Translations under genes and position numbers: made by a program
Shown: positions 16,647 to 28,870 of the stretch, piece after piece
How the letters are laid out: every line of letters starts with the position of its first letter
How positions within the stretch are numbered: the stretch's first letter is position 1
Notes under the pieces: model-generated
The model's database searches: none
What the model was told of the DNA's origin: nothing
What the model saw: only the letters and a program-made list of their open reading frames with translations
Source of the DNA: Amycolatopsis solani
Lineage (GTDB): Bacteria; Actinomycetota; Actinomycetes; Mycobacteriales; Pseudonocardiaceae
Assembly (NCBI RefSeq): GCF_033441515.1
Contig: NZ_JAWQJT010000002.1
Coordinates: 558,001-622,000 of the forward strand
Length of the DNA: 64,000 bases
Direction: 5' to 3'

Positions 16647-18032
16647 ATGACGCAGACAGCCCCGGCGCGGCACATCAGCCGGACCACCTTGTACTTCTTC
16701 GGTGCGCTCGGCGGCATCCTCTTCGGCTACGACCTCGGCGTGATCTCCGGGGTGCTCCCGTTCATCGGGAAACTGTGGGCGCTGACCAGCTGGGACAAGG
16801 GCGTGATCACCGCCAGCCTGTCGGTCGGTGCCATCGTCGGCGCGCTGTTCTCCAGCCGCACCAACGAAGCGCTCGGCCGGCGCCGCACGATCATGGTCGC
16901 CGCGGCGATCGTCATCGTGGGCACCCTGGCGGCGACCTTCTCGCCGACGTTCACGCTGCTCGTGCTTTCCCGCCTGATCATCGGGCTGGGCATCGGGCTT
17001 TCGTCGTCGACGGTTCCGACGTACTTGTCCGAATTGGCGCCGGCGCGGCTGCGCGGCGCGATGGGTGCGCTGAACCAGATCTTCATCGTCAGCGGCATCC
17101 TGATCGCGTTCCTGGTCAGCTACTGGCTCGGCCCGGTTTCGGCGTGGCGCTGGATGTTCGCCGGCGCGATCGTGCCCGCGGCGATCCTGCTCGTCGGGCT
17201 GGCGTTCCTGCCCGAGACGCCCCGCTGGCTGGTCAAGAACGGCCGCGAGGAGGAGGCCCGGCGCGTTCTGGCCAGCGCGCACGGCAACTCGGTGAACCTC
17301 GACGAGGAGATCTCGACGATCCGCGACGTCATCCGGATGGACACCGAAGAGAAGCCGCGGTTCCGCGACCTGTTCGCCGGCTGGGTGCGGCCGATGCTGT
17401 TCGTCGCCGTGCTGCTCGCGGTCGGCCAGCAGTTCAGCGGCGTCAACGCGATCAACGCCTACTTCCCGACGATGCTCATCGGGCTCGGCTTCGCCACGCA
17501 GGCCGCGCTGCTGTCGGGCGTGCTGCTGGGCGTGACGAAGTTCCTGTTCACCGCGTGGGTCGTGTTCGTGGTGGACCGCTGGGGCCGCAAGCCGCTGCTG
17601 CTCATCGGCAACGTGATCATGGTGCTGACGCTCACCGCGGCGGGACTGGTCGTGCTCAACGTCCACGACACCGGCCTGCGCGGCATCCTGATGCTGGTGA
17701 TGATGGTGCTCTACCTGGTCGGCTACGAACTCGGCTGGGGCGCGGTCGTGTGGGTGATGATGTCCGAGGTCTTCCCGCTCAAGGTCCGCGCGGCCGGCAT
17801 GGGCGTGAGCAGCGTGGTCCTCTGGGCGGCGACGGGCATCGTGAGCGCGGTGTTCCCGATCATCTCCGACCCGAAGTCCCTCGGCATCGGCGGCTCGATG
17901 TTCCTGTTCGCGGGGATCAACGTGGTGCTGTTCGTGCTCACGAAGTGGCTGGTGCCGGAGACGAAGGGCCGCTCGCTGGAGCAGATCGAGCTCGACCTCC
18001 GTGCGCGCCAAGGGGTGGCGGTCAAGAGCTGA
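16647..18032 (+). CDS. Sugar:proton symporter (MFS sugar porter family)
   Basis: 461 residues, ATG 16647 after AAGAGGCGACCCGGCA. Twelve membrane segments are predicted. All sugar-porter signatures are visible: GALGGILFGYDLGVISGVLP in helix 1, NEALGRRRTI between helices 2 and 3, FLPETPRWLVKNGREEEARR before the central loop, GQQFSGVNAINAYFP in helix 7, DRWGRKPLL between helices 8 and 9, and VPETKGRSLEQIE at the end. Related proteins (XylE, GlcP, AraE) import monosaccharides with protons. It lies next to the xyloglucanase gene, so xylose or glucose are attractive substrates, but no CebR box was found in its 250-bp upstream region. A family A hairpin begins 5 bp after its stop. Confidence 0.93.
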   Translation: MTQTAPARHISRTTLYFFGALGGILFGYDLGVISGVLPFIGKLWALTSWDKGVITASLSVGAIVGALFSSRTNEALGRRRTIMVAAAIVIVGTLAATFSPTFTLLVLSRLIIGLGIGLSSSTVPTYLSELAPARLRGAMGALNQIFIVSGILIAFLVSYWLGPVSAWRWMFAGAIVPAAILLVGLAFLPETPRWLVKNGREEEARRVLASAHGNSVNLDEEISTIRDVIRMDTEEKPRFRDLFAGWVRPMLFVAVLLAVGQQFSGVNAINAYFPTMLIGLGFATQAALLSGVLLGVTKFLFTAWVVFVVDRWGRKPLLLIGNVIMVLTLTAAGLVVLNVHDTGLRGILMLVMMVLYLVGYELGWGAVVWVMMSEVFPLKVRAAGMGVSSVVLWAATGIVSAVFPIISDPKSLGIGGSMFLFAGINVVLFVLTKWLVPETKGRSLEQIELDLRARQGVAVKS

Positions 18033-18036
18033 AACG

Positions 18037-18083
18037 CCGTGAATGACTCATTCCTGTCGTCCGGCGACAGGAATGAGTCATTC
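18037..18083. terminator. Family A palindrome (GTGAATGACTCATTCCTGTC), probable terminator
   Basis: The arm at 18037-18057 is perfectly complementary to 18063-18083, giving a 21-bp stem with a 5-nt loop starting 5 bp after the symporter stop. The same sequence with one mismatch recurs at 53778-53826. Confidence 0.85.
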
Positions 18084-18136
18084 ACTACACCCGGGCGGGG
18101 CGCGCTCAGCCGACCGGCGCGGCCAGGCCCGGTGGT

Positions 18137-18189
18137 GTCTTGAATGAGTCATTCAGGTCTCGCGAGGTCCTGAATGACTCATTCAAGAC
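18137..18189. repeat. Family A palindrome, GTCTTGAATGAGTCATTCAGG variant
   Basis: A 21-bp perfect stem (18137-18157 with 18169-18189) and an 11-nt loop. The core is the same ATGAGTCAT as in the neighbouring copy but the arms differ; the 43657-43715 element has the same arms. Three palindromes are stacked in the 330-bp gap 18033-18362, which otherwise holds no gene. Confidence 0.85.
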
Positions 18190-18285
18190 CCTTCGCCGAC
18201 CGCCTCGGCTTGCGCGAAGTCGTGTCCGGGCGCGCGCGGCGGGGCCGATGTGGCTGCTGGGTCTGGTGTTCTGACCCCGGACGCA

Positions 18286-18331
18286 CCCAATGTGGCGTTC
18301 GGTGCGTCCAACGCACCCAACGCCACATTGG
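18286..18331. terminator. Family B palindrome, second copy
   Basis: CCCAATGTGGCGTTCGGTGC at 18286-18305 pairs with its complement up to 18331 with one mismatch and a 2-nt loop. It lies 31 bp past the end of the LLM oxidoreductase gene on the minus strand. Confidence 0.8.
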
Positions 18332-18362
18332 GGCGCATGCATCGGCCGCGTCCGACCGTGTG

Positions 18363-19223
18363 TCAGTGTGCCGCGGCGGTGGCGAGGCTCAGCTTGACGG
18401 CGAGGCGGCCGACCCACGCTTCCACTTCCTCCGGGGCGCGGTCCGGCAGCCCGAAGATCGTCTCGGTCACCCCGAGTGCGTCCAGGTGGGCCAGCCGCTC
18501 CGAATCGGGCCGCTCGCCGAGCGCGCAGATCCGCGGCCGCCCGTCGCGGCCTTCCTCGGCCCAGATCCGGTGGAGCAGTGCCACGTGCCCGTCCAGGTCG
18601 CTGTCCGCCGGGGTCGTGATCCAGCCGTCGGCGTGGCGGGCGATCCAGCGGAACGTCTTCTCCGTCGGGCCCGCGCCGAGCAGCACCGGGATGTGCGCCT
18701 GGACCGGCTTCGGCCACGCCCAGCTCGGCCCGAACGACACGAACTCGCCGTCGTAGGCCGCTTCCTCTTTCGTCCACAGTGCACTCATGGCCTCGAGGTA
18801 CTCCCGCAGCGCGGTGCGGCGGCGGTTGCCGGGCACGCCGTGGTCGTTCAGCTCGTCGACGTTCCAGCCGAAGCCCGTGCCGAGCGTGACGCGCCCGCCC
18901 GACAGGTGGTCGAGGCTCGCGATCGTCTTGGCCAGCGTGATCGGGTCGCTCTCCACCGGCAGGGCGACCGCCGTGGACAGCCTGATCCGCGACGTCACCG
19001 CGGCCGCGGTCGCCAGCGCGACCCACGGGTCGAGGGTGCGGCTGTAGCGGTCGTCGGGCAGGGACGCGTCGCCGGTGCGCGGGTGCGGCGACTCCCGCTT
19101 CACCGGGATGTGCGTGTGCTCGGGTACGTAGAAGGTGGCGAACCCGGCGGCCTCCGCGACGCGCGCGGCGGCCGCCGGGGTGATGCCCCGGTCGCTGGTG
19201 AACAGCACGATTCCGTAGTCCAC
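18363..19223 (-). CDS. LLM-class (luciferase-like) F420-dependent oxidoreductase
   Basis: 286 residues from GTG 19223. It has the TIM-barrel pattern of the luciferase-like family: MDYGIVLFTSDRGITPAAAA, then FATFYVPEHTHIPVKRES, then RTLDPWVALATAAAVTSRIR, SLDHLSGGRVTLGTGFGWNV (the phosphate/cofactor loop) and HIPVLLGAGPTEKTFRWIAR. Actinobacterial relatives with an early EHTHIP motif use reduced F420 to act on unknown substrates, and I assign this gene to that branch by pattern. It is divergent from the SAH-riboswitch/metH unit and stands alone, with family A and B palindromes downstream. No specific substrate can be proposed. Confidence 0.9.
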   Translation of the reverse strand: MDYGIVLFTSDRGITPAAAARVAEAAGFATFYVPEHTHIPVKRESPHPRTGDASLPDDRYSRTLDPWVALATAAAVTSRIRLSTAVALPVESDPITLAKTIASLDHLSGGRVTLGTGFGWNVDELNDHGVPGNRRRTALREYLEAMSALWTKEEAAYDGEFVSFGPSWAWPKPVQAHIPVLLGAGPTEKTFRWIARHADGWITTPADSDLDGHVALLHRIWAEEGRDGRPRICALGERPDSERLAHLDALGVTETIFGLPDRAPEEVEAWVGRLAVKLSLATAAAH

Positions 19224-19521
19224 TCGGCGAGCGTATTAGAACGTGTTTCAGTTTTCAAGGTCGGCCGGGTGCTGCGGAGGGTTGCTGGTCGAGTACCCTT
19301 GGTGACCCTGTCGAGCGGCGGTCGAGCCCCGCTGGACGGGGTGCGGGTAGGCAGGCGGGGAGCAGAGCGACGGGCCGGGCCGCGGGCACGGTGGAGGGGC
19401 CCGCGACCGAACGGGGAGGCGACGTGTCAATCCTTTGTGGACGGATGGTGTCCCAGCCAGTGGACGCCGGGGTGGGGCGGGATGGCGTGCGCGGCCCGGG
19501 ATCCGATACCGTGGACCACGA
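19224..19521. other. Gene-free leader upstream of the metH riboswitch
   Basis: No gene is supported in this stretch. It carries short GC-rich inverted repeats (for example GAGCCCCGCTGGACGGGGTGC near 19325) and the AT-richer TATTAGAACGTGTTTCAGTT at 19232-19251, a plausible location for divergent promoters of the LLM gene and metH. I looked for a cobalamin riboswitch and found only a weak B12-box-like AGCCAGTGGACGCC at 19456-19469, which I do not accept. Confidence 0.5.
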
Positions 19522-19605
19522 GCCGAGAGGCGCTGCAACGGACCACCGGGTCCGCCACGCTCGGCCGGGATTGACCAACCAAGGGCGCCTCCCGACCAAG
19601 GGAGG
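19522..19605 (+). ncRNA. SAH (S-adenosylhomocysteine) riboswitch controlling metH
   Basis: The conserved core GAGGCGCTGCAACGG (19527-19541) matches the SAH riboswitch. Stem P1 is GCCGAG (19522-19527) with CTCGGC (19560-19565); P2 is CGGACC (19539-19544) with GGTCCG (19549-19554); the pseudoknot P4 is GAGGCGC (19527-19533) with GCGCCTC (19585-19591), seven perfect pairs. The 3' strand of P4 overlaps CCTCCC (19588-19593), which can instead pair with GGGAGG (19600-19605), the metH ribosome-binding site. SAH binding should therefore free the ribosome-binding site and switch translation on, which is the known logic of this class. Confidence 0.92.
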
Positions 19606-19611
19606 CTGCCG

Positions 19612-23237
<3,626 letters not shown>

Positions 23238-23256
<19 letters not shown>

Positions 23257-24389
23257 TCCGTCAGCTCGATGTCCGTGGCGAACTTGTCGGTCGCCTTGAG
23301 CATCAGGCCGAGCAGGAAGCGGGACTTGAACGTCCAGTCCCGCAGCTTGATCCGCAGCGGGGACGGCGGCGCGAGGAACGGGCCCGCGCTGCCTCGCTGG
23401 GAAATCTTGGCGTAGCCGCGGAACTGCTCTTCGTAGCGGGCGAAGGCCACTCGGTGGTCGCCGTCCGCCGCGAGGAGCTCCCCGGCGAGGACGTACGCGC
23501 CGACGACCGCCAGCCCGGTCCCGAACCCGCCGAGGGTGTTGCCGTAGGCGGCGTCGCCCAGCAGCACCACGTGGCCGCGGGAGTAGTGGTCGACCGTGAC
23601 GCGGGCGAGCTGGTCGAGGTAGAACTCCCGGGCTTGGGGGACTTTGGCCATCAGCTCGGGCACCCGCCAGCCGGCTCCGCGGTAGGCGTCGACCAGCAGT
23701 TTCCGCTGCTGCTGGGGGTCGTCGCGGTCGTAGTCCGGCTCCGGCGAGGCGAACACGAAGAACGCCGAAGCCTTGGGTCCGCCGACGGCGGCCATCCGGC
23801 CCGGCTCGTTGTACATCACCGCGTCGCCGCCGGCGACGTCTTCGCCGAGTTCGGCCAGTGCGTAGTGGTAGCCGAGGTACTGGACGTAGTCGCGTTCCGG
23901 GCCGAACGCCAGCCGCCGGACGTTCGAGTGGATCCCGTCGGCGCCGACGACGAGGTCGAACCGGCGCGGCCCGGTGTGGGCGAAGGTGACGTCGACGCCG
24001 TCCGCGGTCTCGGTCAGCGCGGTGACGGTGTCGCCGAACAGGTACTCGCAGTCCGTGTGCGCGTAAAGGATTTCCGCCAGGTCGCCGCGGCGGATCTCGA
24101 TCTCGCCGCCGGTGAACTCGCCGGGGATGACGGCGCGCGGCCGGCCGTCGGCGTCGACGATCGTCTGGTCCTGGCCGCCGGTCTGGCGCGCGAGGACGTC
24201 GTCGAGGATGCCCGTGCGCTCGAGCACGGTCCGGTGGGTGGCGCCCTTGAAGTCGACGGCCTGCCCGCCCGGCCGCACCGCCGGCGCGCGTTCGACGACG
24301 GTGACGGTGCAGCCGTAGCGGGTCAGCCAGTGGGCGAGCGCGGGGCCGGCGATGCCGGCGCCGGAGATCAGGACGGTGAGGTGCTTCAT
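23238..24389 (-). CDS. FAD-dependent aromatic-hydroxylase-type monooxygenase
   Basis: 383 residues from ATG 24389. It shows the three flavoprotein monooxygenase fingerprints: [16 protein letters not shown] (ADP-binding GxGxxG, residues 8-22), [18 protein letters not shown] (the DG motif) and [20 protein letters not shown] (the GD motif). The middle region, [20 protein letters not shown], is that of the PHBH/TetX-like branch found in antibiotic tailoring and xenobiotic-modifying enzymes. The C-terminal stretch [20 protein letters not shown] is amphipathic. The enzyme should hydroxylate an unknown, probably hydrophobic substrate using NAD(P)H. It is monocistronic, and its 3' end overlaps metH by 19 bp tail-to-tail. 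Confidence 0.9.
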
Positions 24390-24446
24390 GCCGCAGAGCT
24401 TCGCCAGGGACGCTTACCGGTCCCTGACGAAGCGCTGACGGTGCCC

Positions 24447-24494
24447 GGTCGTGAGTGTTCAGTCGGGTTAGAACCCGACTGAACACTCACGACC
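24447..24494. terminator. Family C palindrome (GTGAGTGTTCAGTCGGGTT), 23-bp perfect stem
   Basis: Bases 24447-24469 are exactly complementary to 24472-24494 with only AG between them. The right arm ends on the last base of the stop codon of the PI-PLC-like gene, so the hairpin forms as that gene's transcript ends. Only one copy of this sequence is in the window. Confidence 0.85.
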
Positions 24495-25891
24495 TACTCG
24501 GCGGCGCCGGTCAGCAGCGACTGGTACCAGGCGTCGTACGGGTGGTTCGTCGCCGGGTAGTTCGCCAACGGCGTGGTCGCCTGGCTCGCCGAGTCGAAGT
24601 CCCAGCCGCGGACCAGCTTGCCCGACTGCCGGGCCGAGGTGATGAACGCCGACTCCGTCGCGGGGGCGCCGTAGAACAGCGCGCCCTGCTGGAGTTCGGC
24701 GCTGTCGCCCTTCTGGAACTCGTCGAACGCGACCTGCCGGTAGCGGATCCGGTCGCCGCCGACGCTCGCGGTGTCCGCGCGCAGGGTGTTCGACGGCGTC
24801 GGGCCGTCGGCACCCGTCCACACCTTCACCCGCTGGGTGCCGCTGGTCGCGGTGTCCTTCGCGAAGCGCGCGTCCGACGTCTTGGCGTTGCCGGTCCAGG
24901 AGACCGTCGTGGCCGACAGCGTGCCGTTCCACGTCCAGTTCTGGCTGCCGCTCTGGCTCTGGTGGATCTCCCGCAGGTGCGTGCCGTCGGTGAACGCGAC
25001 GGTCGGCTGCACGCCGTTGTCGTACTGGTGCGACGCCTGCCAGGTGATCTCGCCGTCCGCGCCGAGCTTGCCGACGTGGTACCAGAGCGTGCTCGCGCTC
25101 TGCGACTGGTGCACCTCGACGAGGTCGCCGTTGTCGTTGAGCGCGACGGCCGGCGTCTGCCCGCTGTCGTACTTGCCGTGCCGCAGCCAGGTGACCCGCC
25201 CGTCGGCACCGTAGGTCCCGGTCCAGTACCAGAGTGCGCCGCCGCCGGAGTCGTGCACCTCGACGAGCTGGCCGCGGCCGTTCAAGGCGACCGCGGGGTG
25301 GTAGCCGACGTCGCGCTTGTATTCCGCGCGGCTCCCGGCGTGCCCGGACAGCAGCGGCAGCACGCGCCCGCGCAGCGCGTCCACCGACGGCTGCCCGGCG
25401 GGGTAGTCCGGCGCGCGCAGCAGCCGGCCGCCGAACACCGACTCCAGCTCCTGGTTGACGGCGGTGAGGTTGCCGGCCGCGAACGAGGGGGTGTCGGTGA
25501 GGTCGTCCTTGAGGTCGAGCATGACGACGATCGGGGCGGCGGCCGGGTGCTGCGCCGACCACGTGTTCACCGCGGCCAGCCAGTCGCGGAGGTTGTTCGA
25601 GGCCGGGTTGCCGCCGCTGTGGTCGACGAGGTTGCCGGGGGAGTCGTGGCCGACGCCGTAGTCGTGGGTGGTCGCGTAGCCGTTGTCGTGGACGTCGAGC
25701 TCGATGAACCGGACGCCGTGGTCGAGCTGGTAGGCGATCGAGTTCTTGGCGCCGTCGACGTTGCCCGAATAGCTGTTGTGCGTCGCCCGGAACACCGACT
25801 CGGTGAACGGCGGGCTCGCGGCGGCGGCCGTCCCGGTCAGCAACGCGGAAGCGCTGAGCGCGGCGACGGCCAATGCGGGCAGGCGGATCAT
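24494..25891 (-). CDS. Secreted phosphatidylinositol-phospholipase C-like protein with internal repeats
   Basis: 465 residues from the ATG at 25891; a longer frame adds 30 residues before a clear signal peptide (MIRLPALAVAALSASALLTG, ending TAAAA). The N-terminal half has the PI-PLC X-domain pattern: SVFRATHNSYSGNVDG with candidate catalytic His38, GVRFIELDVHDN, TTHDYGVGHDSPGNLVDHSG with a second His near 82, and VVMLDLKDDLTDTP. Three tandem repeats of about 50 residues follow (about 195-345), each with (A/T)L(N/T)..G.LVEVH.S.....LWY... text, an unusual insertion resembling beta-propeller or lectin blades. The C-terminal part returns to the PLC fold (GALFYGAPATESAF, RGWDFDSAS). It probably hydrolyses a phospholipid or related phosphodiester outside the cell. 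Confidence 0.85.
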   Translation of the reverse strand: MIRLPALAVAALSASALLTGTAAAASPPFTESVFRATHNSYSGNVDGAKNSIAYQLDHGVRFIELDVHDNGYATTHDYGVGHDSPGNLVDHSGGNPASNNLRDWLAAVNTWSAQHPAAAPIVVMLDLKDDLTDTPSFAAGNLTAVNQELESVFGGRLLRAPDYPAGQPSVDALRGRVLPLLSGHAGSRAEYKRDVGYHPAVALNGRGQLVEVHDSGGGALWYWTGTYGADGRVTWLRHGKYDSGQTPAVALNDNGDLVEVHQSQSASTLWYHVGKLGADGEITWQASHQYDNGVQPTVAFTDGTHLREIHQSQSGSQNWTWNGTLSATTVSWTGNAKTSDARFAKDTATSGTQRVKVWTGADGPTPSNTLRADTASVGGDRIRYRQVAFDEFQKGDSAELQQGALFYGAPATESAFITSARQSGKLVRGWDFDSASQATTPLANYPATNHPYDAWYQSLLTGAAE

Positions 25892-26160
25892 CCTCGGGTC
25901 CTCACTTCGGGGAACGGGGCGAGGCCCATCCTCGCGGTCCCGCGAGGAGTTGTCTTGAATTCCGCGAAAACGGTTGATCACGGTGCCGCGAGAATGGCCG
26001 GAAAATGCTCACGGAATGCCAGATCAAGTGTCCGTTATGTCGTTTTTGTCGCACCGCTTGAAGAATTATGCCAAATCGCTGCGCGGATTCGGTACTTCGA
26101 AGACCCCTCCGTTGTCATTATCCGGAGAAGAGCTGTGCGCAGGCAGGGGAGGCAGTGGGT

Positions 26161-28740
26161 GTGGCGAACGACTGGCCGCTGGTGGGCCGCGAACAGGAGC
26201 TGGCGTTCGCGCGCCGGGCACTGGCCGACGCCGAGGTGTGCGGCCTGCTGCTGACCGGGCGCGCCGGGGCCGGCAAGACCCGCCTGGCCAAGGTGCTGCT
26301 GACCGAGCTGGCCGCCGGCGGGGCGCGCACGCACTGGGTGCGCGCGATGTCGTCGGCGTCCACGATCCCGTTCGGTGCCTTCGCCCACCTCCTGCCGGGC
26401 AGCGCGGACGGCACGGCCGACCGCGCGCACCGGCTCAACCAGGTCGCCGGGCACCTCACGCGGGGCGCGGAAGGACGGCGGCTGGTGCTCTGCGTCGACG
26501 ACGCGCACCTGCTCGACGACCTGTCCGCGACCCTGGTGCACCAGCTGGCCGCGACAGCGTCGGCGTTCGTCATCGTGATCGCGCCGCACGGCGTGAGCGT
26601 GCCCGACCCGGTGTTCGCGATGTGGAAGGACCGCGTCGCCGAGCGGCTCGACGTCGGCGAGCTGAGCCGCGCGCAGACCATCGAGCTCATCACCGCGGCG
26701 CTGGGCGGACGGCTCGAGGACGGCGCGGAGCACCGGCTGTGGCACCTGACCCTCGGGAACCCGCTGTTCCTGCGCGAACTCGTCCAGGGCGGCCTCGACA
26801 GCGGCTCGCTGTCGGCCGCGGACGGCCTGTGGCGGTGGAGCGGCGCCCTCACCGCGACCCCGCGGCTGGTCGAGCTGATCGAAACCCGCACCGACCGCGT
26901 CGACGCCGACGAGCGGCGGCTGCTGGAACTGCTGGCCTTCGGGGAGCCGCTGGGCAGCGAGCCGCTGGTCCGGCTGGGCGCGGCGAGCGTGCTCGCGTCC
27001 ACCGAGCAGGCCGGGCTCGTCGTGTCCGAGCGCACCGGGCGGCGGCTGAACGTCCGCCTGGCGCACCCGCTCTACGCCGAGGTGATCCGGCGCCGGACGT
27101 CGCCGCTGCGGCAGCGCGACACCTACCGGATCCTCGCCCGGACGCTGGACATGACCGGCGCGCGGCGGGCCGAGGACAAGCCGCGGCTGGTCCGCTGGCG
27201 GCTCGCCGCCGGCCTGCCGACCGACCCGCAGCTGGTCCGTGCCGCGGCCGAGACGTTGCTGCGCAAAGACTTCCCGCAGGCCGAGCAGCTGGCCGCGGAA
27301 GCCGTCCGGCTGGGTGGCGGGTTCGCCGCGAAGTACCTGCTGGCCCAGGTCCGGATCGCGGGCGGGCGGCACGCCGACGCCGACGCGCTGCTGGCGGAGC
27401 TCGCCGGCGAGACGGTGTCGGACGCCCAGCACGCGCGCGTGGCCGGGACGCGCGCGCGGAACCTGGCGTTCGGCCTGAACCGCTTCGAAGAGGCGGAGTC
27501 CGTGCTCGACACGGCCGAGACGGCGGTGTCCGGGACGGCCGACGAACTGGTGGTCGCCCGCGCGGCCCTGCGTGCGGCGGAGGGCTCGTGCCGCGCGGCG
27601 CTGGACCTGCTCGGCCCGGTGCTGGACCGCAACCGCCGCGGTGACGTGCTGCGCCTCGGGGCGCTGGTGGTCGCGGCCGGGGCGCTGGCCGAGGCCGGCC
27701 GCACGGAGGCGTGCCTCGGCGTCGTCGAAGAGGGACTGGCGATCGCGGTGTCCGACGCGTCGGTGCCGGGTTCGCGGATCCGGCTGGAGCACGCGCGGGT
27801 GGTGGCGCTGTGCCGCGCCGGTCGTCTGGAAGAGGCCGAGGACCTGGCGGGCGACGACTACCGCGACGCGGTCGGCGACCGCTGGGGCCCGGCACTGGCG
27901 AGCGCGGCGGCGTCCCTCGGCACGGTCGCGCTGGCGTACGGCAACGTCCGGGCGGCGATCCGGCGGCTGCGCGAAGCCCTGACGGTCGAGGGCCACGACC
28001 AGCCCCACGAGTTCCGCCCCGCGGTACTGGGCGCGCTGGCCCGGGCGTGCGCGATGACCGGCCAGGTCCCGGAGGCGGACCTGCCCGGCCCGCTCGGCCG
28101 CTGGGCCGCGGCCTGGGCGTGCGCGGCCGGGGGCGAGCTGACCCGCGCGGTGTCACTGGCCTCGGAAGCGGCGTCGGCAGCGGAGTCGACGGGCCGGGCG
28201 GCGATCGCGGCCGAGATCCGGCACGACCTCGTCCGCTTCGGCGTCCCCGAGTTCTCGTCGGATTTGGCCGGTCCACTGGTGTCGTCGTACGCGGCGCACG
28301 CACGGGCCCTGTCCGCCGGTGACGCGGCCGCCCTGGACGCGGCCGCGACGGCGTTCGCCGACGTGGGCGCGCGCTTGCTCGCCGCGGAGGCGGCGGCGGA
28401 GGCATCCCGAGCCCACCGCGCGGCGGGAAAACTGGGCAGCGCGGTCGGTTCGGCCCAGCGGGCCCAGACGTGGCTGGCGTCCTGTGAGGACGCCGCGACG
28501 CCGGCGCTGGCGCTGCTGGACACGCCCCTCGATTTGACGGTCCGCGAGCTGGAGATCGCCCGCCTGGTCGCAACGGGCCTGACCAGCCGAGCCGTCGCGG
28601 ACCGGCTCGTGGTGTCGGTCCGAACGGTGGACAACGTGCTGCACGGCGTCTACGCGAAGCTGGGTATCTCGGGGCGCCGGGAGCTGGCGTCGGTGGTGGG
28701 CCGTCCGGAGCCGGGGAGTAGCGCGGACGACGGCCCGTAG
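26161..28740 (+). CDS. LAL-type LuxR regulator with N-terminal ATPase domain
   Basis: 859 residues, start GTG 26161 behind AGGGGAGG. It is a large ATP-binding regulator of the LuxR family. An AAA/STAND module is at 5-300, with LVGREQELAFARRAL, Walker A GRAGAGKT at 33-40 and Walker B VLCVDDAHLLDD near 110-120. A long Ala/Leu-rich TPR-like region (about 330-770) follows, and a LuxR HTH is at the end (LDLTVRELEIARLVATGLTS, then VSVRTVDNVLHGVYAKLGIS). Such LAL proteins often activate sugar or secondary-metabolite genes after binding a ligand in the TPR region. It lies alone, divergent from the PI-PLC-like gene and 130 bp before the repeat-protein operon, which could be a target; that is inference. 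Confidence 0.92.
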   Translation: MANDWPLVGREQELAFARRALADAEVCGLLLTGRAGAGKTRLAKVLLTELAAGGARTHWVRAMSSASTIPFGAFAHLLPGSADGTADRAHRLNQVAGHLTRGAEGRRLVLCVDDAHLLDDLSATLVHQLAATASAFVIVIAPHGVSVPDPVFAMWKDRVAERLDVGELSRAQTIELITAALGGRLEDGAEHRLWHLTLGNPLFLRELVQGGLDSGSLSAADGLWRWSGALTATPRLVELIETRTDRVDADERRLLELLAFGEPLGSEPLVRLGAASVLASTEQAGLVVSERTGRRLNVRLAHPLYAEVIRRRTSPLRQRDTYRILARTLDMTGARRAEDKPRLVRWRLAAGLPTDPQLVRAAAETLLRKDFPQAEQLAAEAVRLGGGFAAKYLLAQVRIAGGRHADADALLAELAGETVSDAQHARVAGTRARNLAFGLNRFEEAESVLDTAETAVSGTADELVVARAALRAAEGSCRAALDLLGPVLDRNRRGDVLRLGALVVAAGALAEAGRTEACLGVVEEGLAIAVSDASVPGSRIRLEHARVVALCRAGRLEEAEDLAGDDYRDAVGDRWGPALASAAASLGTVALAYGNVRAAIRRLREALTVEGHDQPHEFRPAVLGALARACAMTGQVPEADLPGPLGRWAAAWACAAGGELTRAVSLASEAASAAESTGRAAIAAEIRHDLVRFGVPEFSSDLAGPLVSSYAAHARALSAGDAAALDAAATAFADVGARLLAAEAAAEASRAHRAAGKLGSAVGSAQRAQTWLASCEDAATPALALLDTPLDLTVRELEIARLVATGLTSRAVADRLVVSVRTVDNVLHGVYAKLGISGRRELASVVGRPEPGSSADDGP

Positions 28741-28870
28741 GTAGCCGGCGGTGTGAGCCAGGGAGAAGCCGAGTAGAGCGCTACTCATGACCGAGGCGGT
28801 TGTCGGTTCGACACTGGATGACAACGGAGGGGCACGGGCTTCACCGATCCGAATGTCAGGAGTGCACAGG

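Noticed and set aside
19456..19469. Cobalamin riboswitch B12 box upstream of metH
   Set aside because: AGCCAGTGGACGCC only loosely resembles the conserved B12 box and no supporting stems were found; the SAH riboswitch accounts for the leader.
28771..28786. Operator-like GAGTAG-AGCG-CTACTC before the repeat-protein operon
   Set aside because: A 6-bp inverted repeat is too short to separate from chance in this GC-rich DNA without a known binding protein; I mention it only as a candidate.
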